From: JAPLIS01 sp963719415
Lineage (GTDB): Bacteria; Babelota; Babeliae; Babelales; Vermiphilaceae
Assembly (NCBI GenBank): GCA_963719415.1
Contig: OY970383.1
Span: 744,001 to 808,000, forward strand
Length of the DNA stretch: 64,000 nucleotides
Direction: 5' to 3'
Shown: positions 59,200-64,000 of the stretch, in pieces
How positions within the stretch are numbered: position 1 is the stretch's first letter
Layout: each line of letters begins with the position of its first letter
Made by a program: the position numbers and the translations under genes
Notes under the pieces: model-generated
Told to the model about the DNA's origin: nothing
The model's database searches: none
What the model saw: only the letters and a program-made list of their open reading frames with translations

Positions 59200-59886
59200 C
59201 TAAATAAAATTATTTTTTTTAAAATCTTTAATAACGTCTTCAATCGCACCATTAATATGGTAAATCATAAGAGCTTGAGCCTTTTTTTTATCTCGCGCAA
59301 GGACGGCTCGAGCTATTTGCTGATGCTCATGATTATTAATGGATAATGCATGCTTGCTGATTTGATATGCCATACGACAATAACGATCAAACTTCATATA
59401 TAGATTACGACGAATATCAAGAAGTGTTGGCGAATTACATCCCGAAATCAGAGCAACATGAAAGTTATAATTACATTCAGCCCATTGAGCATAAGAATCA
59501 AATTCTTTTTTATTTTCTAATAATGAGAGCTTATGAAGCTCTGCAACTATCAAAGCTTCCCAACCTGCGTCTCCATGTTCAATGGCGAGCGCCAGCGCCA
59601 TATTTTCGATCAAAGTAAAAGTGGCATAAATATCTCGTATATTAGACTCGGATATGGTCGAAACCCGAAATCCTTTGTTATCTTCAACGTCTACCAAGCC
59701 AGAAGAAACCAGGCGAGATAACGCTTCTCTTACGGGACTTTGTCCAATATTAAAACGTTCTTTAATAGGCGCAACTTTAAGTTTTTGGCCTGGCTTGAGA
59801 ATTCCTTGAATAATCTCACTTTGCAATTGCTCATAACATTGCTGAGCTAATGTGCTTTCACAAGAGAATATTATCTTTTTTCCCAT
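59200..59886 (-). CDS. GntR-family transcriptional regulator (FCD domain)
   Basis: 228 residues from the ATG at 59886. N-terminal winged helix (SEIIQGILKPGQKLKVAPIKERFNIGQSPVREALSRLVSSGLVDVEDNKGFRVS), then an all-helical FCD ligand domain (about 85-215) with metal-type histidines (NFHVALISGCNS, HEHQQIARAVLARD). FCD regulators bind small carboxylates or sugar acids and usually repress the adjacent operon. A palindrome upstream (59951-59964) is the likely operator. Confidence 0.88.
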   Translation of the reverse strand: MGKKIIFSCESTLAQQCYEQLQSEIIQGILKPGQKLKVAPIKERFNIGQSPVREALSRLVSSGLVDVEDNKGFRVSTISESNIRDIYATFTLIENMALALAIEHGDAGWEALIVAELHKLSLLENKKEFDSYAQWAECNYNFHVALISGCNSPTLLDIRRNLYMKFDRYCRMAYQISKHALSINNHEHQQIARAVLARDKKKAQALMIYHINGAIEDVIKDFKKNNFI

Positions 59887-59944
59887 AAAACACCCCAAAA
59901 AAAATTAATATTACATTCTTCTATCTTTTTACTTTAGCGACAAT

Positions 59945-59980
59945 TTTTTATTTTGTCGACAAAAAAACGACAACTTTTTT
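59945..59980. promoter_or_regulatory. Palindromic operator candidate for the GntR regulator
   Basis: TTTTGTCGACAAAA at 59951-59964 is a perfect 14-bp palindrome 65-78 nt upstream of the regulator's start. CGACAA occurs again on both sides (near 59938 and 59968). GntR-type dimers bind such palindromes. AT-rich flanks would hold the promoter. Confidence 0.55.
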
Positions 59981-60135
59981 GCCATAAAGTAAAAAATGCT
60001 AATCAATGGCATGCTTGATGGTGGTCTTGGTTGAAATCAAACCAAAAAGCGACAATATCATTCTTTTTACCAATTATATTGTATTATCCAGGGTGACTCT
60101 TTAAAAAAATTACAATCTAAGCTGTATGTAAATAA

Positions 60136-60477
60136 TTAATCTAACAAATCAAATTCTCGCACTTTACTATCACTGGGGTTAATTATAAAGTCTATTATTC
60201 TAAAAATTGTAGTACCAAGACCTGGATTCTCATCTAACAACTCTTGCAATTGTATGGAAAATCGCTCATCACAAACAGTTTGTTAACAACCATCATTCTA
60301 AACAGAGTCGTCTATAGGCAATTCTCTTCCTGGCTCATACTCTGCAAATGCTAATTGAAAGCCATCTTCTTCTTCTTCAGCCATATGCGCAATCTGTTGC
60401 TGCCCAAACTCATCCGCTGAAAACAATGTATGCGAAACAAACAAAAAAGTTATTATTAAAATAAACTTATTCTTCAT
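60136..60477 (-). pseudogene. Small secreted protein gene broken by two stops
   Basis: From the ATG at 60477 (AAGGAT upstream) the frame codes a signal peptide (MKNKFILIITFLFVSHTLFS) and an acidic part (HMAEEEEDGFQLAFAEYEPG) and meets TAG at 60298-60300. After four more codons comes a TAA, then the same frame continues with QTVCDERFSIQLQELLDENP to a final TAA at 60136. 114 codons in all. The first 59 residues could still be made. No family recognised. Confidence 0.55.
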
Positions 60478-60630
60478 AATATATCCTTTTCCTTTTATAA
60501 TTTTTTTAGCTCATCATTCAATAATATAAAAAAGTAGGCTAAAATAGCGCTTTCTATTTTTTCTTTAAAATAGTACAATAGTCAATATAAAATAAACATA
60601 TAAAAATACAAAAAACTAGGCGCTACATTC

Positions 60631-61563
60631 ATGAATATAAACAAGTTTAATCTATTATGTTCTCTATTGTTAATAGCCAACTCGTACACCATAATCGCAA
60701 TGGATGAAGAAAATAAAGTTATAGCTGAAGAGGCAACAATATCAGAAAAAAAAGCAAACAAAAATGCAACTTTTCTTGCTATACAAGCAATGCACACAAT
60801 AGCAAAATATATGGCTACAAATAAAAAAAAACATAACAATACAAATTTTATATTGAAAAATGAAGATGGACCTGTACCACTTTACACGGTCACACAACAA
60901 GGTCTTTTTTTATCAACTGCTAGTAATTGTCTGTGCCGGGTACATACTCCTTGGGGGGACGAGGGTATTTTTAATGTACACGGTGAAAAATCTCAACGAT
61001 ACGACGAATTTTTGTCTGTATTTCAAGCATTCAAGCGAGCTGGAATAAAAATTGAATTTATAAAAAATACTGGCGAAAAACGTAACTATGAAAAAATTCG
61101 TTTTTATAAACATGATCCTTTGCATGATAACTTAAAAATAGAAATTTCTGAAAAAATACTGAATGAATGCAGAGGAACCGATACATTCATAACAACCGAT
61201 TCTTGCGGCTGCGAGTCAATTTACCGAATTATATCGGTAAACAAACGAGAATTGCCTCCACCGATATATGCTCTATACTATCCAACTTACGATCGTAATT
61301 TAGTTGTTGATTGGAATTTGCGAAAAAGTATTTTTGAATATGATAGAGGGCAAATTGAAATACAGCAACTATATAAACTCACTCCTGAAAAAATACGTAT
61401 TCTTGATATTGTAAAAAAAATTAAAGGTTTTGCTGGCGCACATACACCACAACTTGCCTATCAAGCGTTTATGTCTCCAGCAGAAGAGAATAGTCAATTG
61501 GAAGCACCCAACTCTCGCCATATTCCAAAAGAAAATTATCTCAAAAGTTGTTTGATTTCATAA
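60631..61563 (+). CDS. Secreted hypothetical protein, tandem copy 1
   Basis: 310 residues, signal peptide MNINKFNLLCSLLLIANSYTIIA. The mature protein has a Lys-rich helix (KKANKNATFLAIQAMHTIAKYM), a central beta-rich part (QQGLFLSTASNCLCRVHTPWG, FLSVFQAFKRAGIKIEF, FITTDSCGCESIYRIISVN) and ends with HIPKENYLKSCLIS. No family recognised. About 34 nt after its stop an almost identical copy begins, with the same leader sequence (AGGCGCTACATT before the ATG). Confidence 0.6.
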   Translation: MNINKFNLLCSLLLIANSYTIIAMDEENKVIAEEATISEKKANKNATFLAIQAMHTIAKYMATNKKKHNNTNFILKNEDGPVPLYTVTQQGLFLSTASNCLCRVHTPWGDEGIFNVHGEKSQRYDEFLSVFQAFKRAGIKIEFIKNTGEKRNYEKIRFYKHDPLHDNLKIEISEKILNECRGTDTFITTDSCGCESIYRIISVNKRELPPPIYALYYPTYDRNLVVDWNLRKSIFEYDRGQIEIQQLYKLTPEKIRILDIVKKIKGFAGAHTPQLAYQAFMSPAEENSQLEAPNSRHIPKENYLKSCLIS

Positions 61564-61597
61564 AAAAAAAATACAAAAAAAATTAGGCGCTACATTT

Positions 61598-62551
61598 ATG
61601 AATATAAACAAGTTTAGTCTATTATGTTCTCTATTGTTAATAGCCAACTCGTACACCATAATCGCAATGGATGAAGAAGATAAGATTGCAATTGAAAAAA
61701 CAATAATATCAGAAAAAAAAGCAAACAAAAATGCAACTTTTCTTGCTATACAAGCAATGCACACAATAACAAGATATTATGTGGCTAGAAATAAAAAAAA
61801 ACATAACAATACATTTTTTATATTGCAAAATGAAGATGATGGGCCTATACCATTTAACGATGCCACACAACAAGGTCTTTTTTTATCAACTGATGATGGT
61901 ATTTATCTCTGCAGGGTGCATACCCCTTGGGGAGGAAGTAAAGTTTTTATGCTACAGGGTGAAGAAGAAGAAGAATCTCAAAGATACGACGCATATTTAT
62001 CTGTATTTCAAGCATTCAAGCGAGCTGGAATAAAAATTGAATTTATAGAAAATACGGGCGAAAAATGTAACGACAAAAAAATTCGGTTTTATAAACATGA
62101 TCCTTTGCAGGATGACTTAAAAATAGAAATTTCTAAAAAAATACTGAATCAATGCAGAGGAACCGATACATTCATAACAACCGATTCTTACAGCTGCAAT
62201 TCAATTTATCGAATTATATCGGTAAACAAACGAGAATTGCCTCCACCAATATATGCTCCATACTCTTCAACTTACGATCGTAATTTAGTTGTTGATTGGA
62301 ATTTGCGAAAAAGTATTTTTGAATATGATAGAAAACAAATTGAAATACAGCAACTATATAAACTGACTCCTGAAAAAATACGTATTCTTGATATTGTAAA
62401 AAAAATTAAAGATTTCGCTGGCGCACATACACCACAACTTGCCTATCAAGCGTTTATGCTTCCAGCAGAGGAGAATAGTCAATTGGAAGCACCCAACTCT
62501 CACCATATTCCAAAAGAAAATTATCTCAAAAAAAGTTGTTTGATTTCATAA
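61598..62551 (+). CDS. Secreted hypothetical protein, tandem copy 2
   Basis: 317 residues, most positions identical to copy 1 including the signal peptide and the C-terminus (HIPKENYLKKSCLIS). It differs by small insertions (EEEESQRYDAY, NEDDDGP-like) and by loss of cysteines (CLCRVH reads YLCRVH, SCGCES reads SYSCNS). The duplication includes the upstream leader, so both copies are expected to be expressed alike. Recent tandem duplication. Confidence 0.6.
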   Translation: MNINKFSLLCSLLLIANSYTIIAMDEEDKIAIEKTIISEKKANKNATFLAIQAMHTITRYYVARNKKKHNNTFFILQNEDDGPIPFNDATQQGLFLSTDDGIYLCRVHTPWGGSKVFMLQGEEEEESQRYDAYLSVFQAFKRAGIKIEFIENTGEKCNDKKIRFYKHDPLQDDLKIEISKKILNQCRGTDTFITTDSYSCNSIYRIISVNKRELPPPIYAPYSSTYDRNLVVDWNLRKSIFEYDRKQIEIQQLYKLTPEKIRILDIVKKIKDFAGAHTPQLAYQAFMLPAEENSQLEAPNSHHIPKENYLKKSCLIS

Positions 62552-62650
62552 AAAAAATACAAAAAAATTTACTAAAATCAGGCTCATAATATCATAAAAA
62601 AAATACAAAAAAATTTACTAAAATCAGGCTCATAATATCATAAAAAAATA
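62546..62650. repeat. 46-bp direct repeat, two copies plus part
   Basis: Blocks starting TCATAAAAAAAATAC and ending GGCTCATAATA begin at 62546, 62592 and (partial) 62638. The first block includes the stop codon of the copy-2 gene. AT-rich except for CAGGCTC. Function unknown. Confidence 0.85.
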
Positions 62651-62695
62651 TAGATTTTTATTGGTTTACTTTTACCATCTAATTTCCATTTTTTT

Positions 62696-62962
62696 TTACC
62701 TCTGATACCACGGCTCTCTTTCTTTTCTTTTTTTTTCTTTAAGTATCATTAAATCTCGTAAATAGATTTTTACCTCTTTATCTTCTTCCCTTTTTTGTGC
62801 TTTCAAGTCTCTTTTGTTTGCTCTTTCATCATTTCTTTTTTGGCGAGCTAAAATTTGCCTAACCCCTTCACTTGGCTTACTGCCGCGATGAGTATTATAA
62901 CCGGCAAACAGGTCTCCTAAAAAAAAATAAACACTAAATAGCAGAATTAAAAATAATTGCAT
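62696..62962 (-). CDS. Small secreted basic protein
   Basis: 88 residues: leader MQLFLILLFSVYFFLGDLFA, then a very charged helical part rich in Lys, Arg, Glu and Asp (GVRQILARQKRNDERANKRDLKAQKREEDKEVK). No family recognised. A strong ribosome site is not evident. The 62963-63301 interval after its start holds only AT-rich sequence with no gene that I can support. Confidence 0.4.
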   Translation of the reverse strand: MQLFLILLFSVYFFLGDLFAGYNTHRGSKPSEGVRQILARQKRNDERANKRDLKAQKREEDKEVKIYLRDLMILKEKKRKEREPWYQR

Positions 62963-63301
62963 ATAAAATCCTAGTTTAAAAAATTTATATAAATTTATAA
63001 TATTTTATGAAAACATTAGTTTTAATGCAATATATACAAAAAAATTTGTTAAATTAAAGTTTTCACACACTACCATTTATAGTTTGTTTTTTTGTCACAT
63101 TCTTTTTGCCCCATTCTTTCAGCCCTTTTTTACTCTATTATACTTACAAACTTAGATAATTAATAAAAATAAAGTAATATCTAAAGTGAAAATAAAAAAT
63201 AGGTAAACCTATATTCAATTAAATAGCGAACTTTTAAAATTAATTTTTTTAACAAGTTTAGTTATTTTTTAACTTTCTGCTAAATCTTTCAAGCGTGAGG
63301 T

Positions 63302-63928
63302 TTAGGACCTAACTAACTCCGTCGCTAACCCTAGGACACAAAAACATTCGACTGCTACACCAACATAAAACCATTTTTTTAATGCACAAAATTGCTTTTC
63401 TTCTTTCTCCATAAAAACAGCCTTTTGCTTCAAGTCAGAAATTTGACGTTTTTGTAAAGCCACAACATGATTAAAAAATTCTTTTGTAAAATTATCTAAA
63501 GGTTTTGAACAATCAACATAATTATCTCCGTCTTGATTCGATTTAATTTCTCCGCTTTCGACTATTTGACTTGTAATTAAATGCACTTTTTCCTTTATAG
63601 GCATATGCTGTGGTACATCTAGTTTTTTTGCTAAAAAAGCTTCCAAATAAAAAGGCTGACGCCAATTTTTTTTTGACAATACATCAAAAAAACTTTTTTC
63701 CAAGCCCGCTTGATAAAGCACGGTAATTTTTTTATTATTATTCATAGAATCAAAATTAGAATACCAAAGAGGATTTAAAGAATAACTATTTTTATACTCA
63801 ATCGGCTCAACTTTTTCGCGAAAAAGCCTTCTATCATTGAACCCCAAAGTTACATGATAAGCTTTAGTAATAAAGATATCACGTTGCAATGCAACCTCTT
63901 GCTTTTCACAGTGCCTTGCTAATATCAT
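63302..63928 (-). CDS. Hypothetical protein, probably 3' part of a frameshifted gene at the right edge
   Basis: 208 residues from the ATG at 63928, helical, with a membrane-like end (WFYVGVAVECFCVLGLATEL) and a coiled-coil before it. The reading upstream of the ATG is protein-like in the same frame (AVADWVL) back to a TGA. The neighbouring frame gives ASKASSWFLTKRG, which joins well if one G is lost from the GGGG run (63949-63952). So the visible part is probably the C-terminus of a longer gene that continues past the window. No family recognised. Confidence 0.45.
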   Translation of the reverse strand: MILARHCEKQEVALQRDIFITKAYHVTLGFNDRRLFREKVEPIEYKNSYSLNPLWYSNFDSMNNNKKITVLYQAGLEKSFFDVLSKKNWRQPFYLEAFLAKKLDVPQHMPIKEKVHLITSQIVESGEIKSNQDGDNYVDCSKPLDNFTKEFFNHVVALQKRQISDLKQKAVFMEKEEKQFCALKKWFYVGVAVECFCVLGLATELVRS

Positions 63929-64000
63929 TAATACCCAATCTGCTACTGCCCCTCTTTGTCAAAAACCAACTAGATGCTTTACTGGCGTTATTAATAGTAA

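Overview
This window is AT-rich (roughly one third G+C by eye) and comes from a Gram-negative bacterium with a small, host-associated style of genome. It has an outer-membrane assembly protein (BamA), an Mla-type lipid ABC transporter (MlaE/MlaF), a type II secretion-like operon with two secretins, many small proteins with signal peptides but no recognisable family, ankyrin-repeat proteins, decayed insertion sequences and several broken genes. This combination resembles the Candidatus Dependentiae (TM6/Babeliae) lineage of protist endosymbionts. That placement is an inference from gene content and has not been tested by phylogeny.

Layout. 1-2.9 kb: left-edge ribbon-helix-helix antitoxin and bamA. 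3.3-12.9 kb: an HExxH secreted protein, cysS, thioredoxin, a four-Cache-domain secreted protein, two genes sharing an N-terminal MNCNC cysteine motif (one with a rhodanese domain), a VKOR homologue and a transaldolase-family aldolase. 13-17.6 kb: glycosyltransferase, a second HExxH protein with a glutamine-rich tail, a decayed IS30 and a YbjQ-family protein. 17.8-22.2 kb: a minus-strand array of small secreted proteins, six of which look like divergent paralogues. 22.3-32.4 kb: housekeeping genes leuS, NUDIX, rpsA-ndk, a short uvrC and nth, with three small secreted unknowns.

32.6-38.6 kb holds the most unusual feature. Two paralogous ~907-residue membrane regulators each have a 7-TM N-terminus, a GAF-like region, an AAA+-like domain that has lost its ATPase motifs, and a Fis-type HTH. 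Each is preceded by a divergently oriented micro-ORF of 18-19 codons. The two micropeptides align without gaps (N-N, F, A-P-x-P-P conserved) and their codons differ mainly at synonymous positions. Each module also has a conserved promoter-like element placed so that the regulator mRNA would be antisense to the peptide gene. I propose this as a candidate undescribed peptide-linked, membrane-tethered one-component regulatory system.

38.7-43.1 kb: secG, mlaE-mlaF, a collagen-like/jelly-roll secreted protein, a decayed AAA/PD-(D/E)XK gene and dcd. 43.5-52.6 kb: an operon of GspC-like, secretin, GspL-like, GspM-like and second secretin, with overlapping or touching start and stop codons. 52.6-53.8 kb: an enolase homologue in which many active-site residues are replaced. 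54-64 kb: ankyrin proteins, an IS630-type element with a frameshift site, an ABC exporter paired with a GntR/FCD regulator, decayed genes and a tandem pair of secreted unknowns. No rRNA, tRNA or CRISPR array was recognised.
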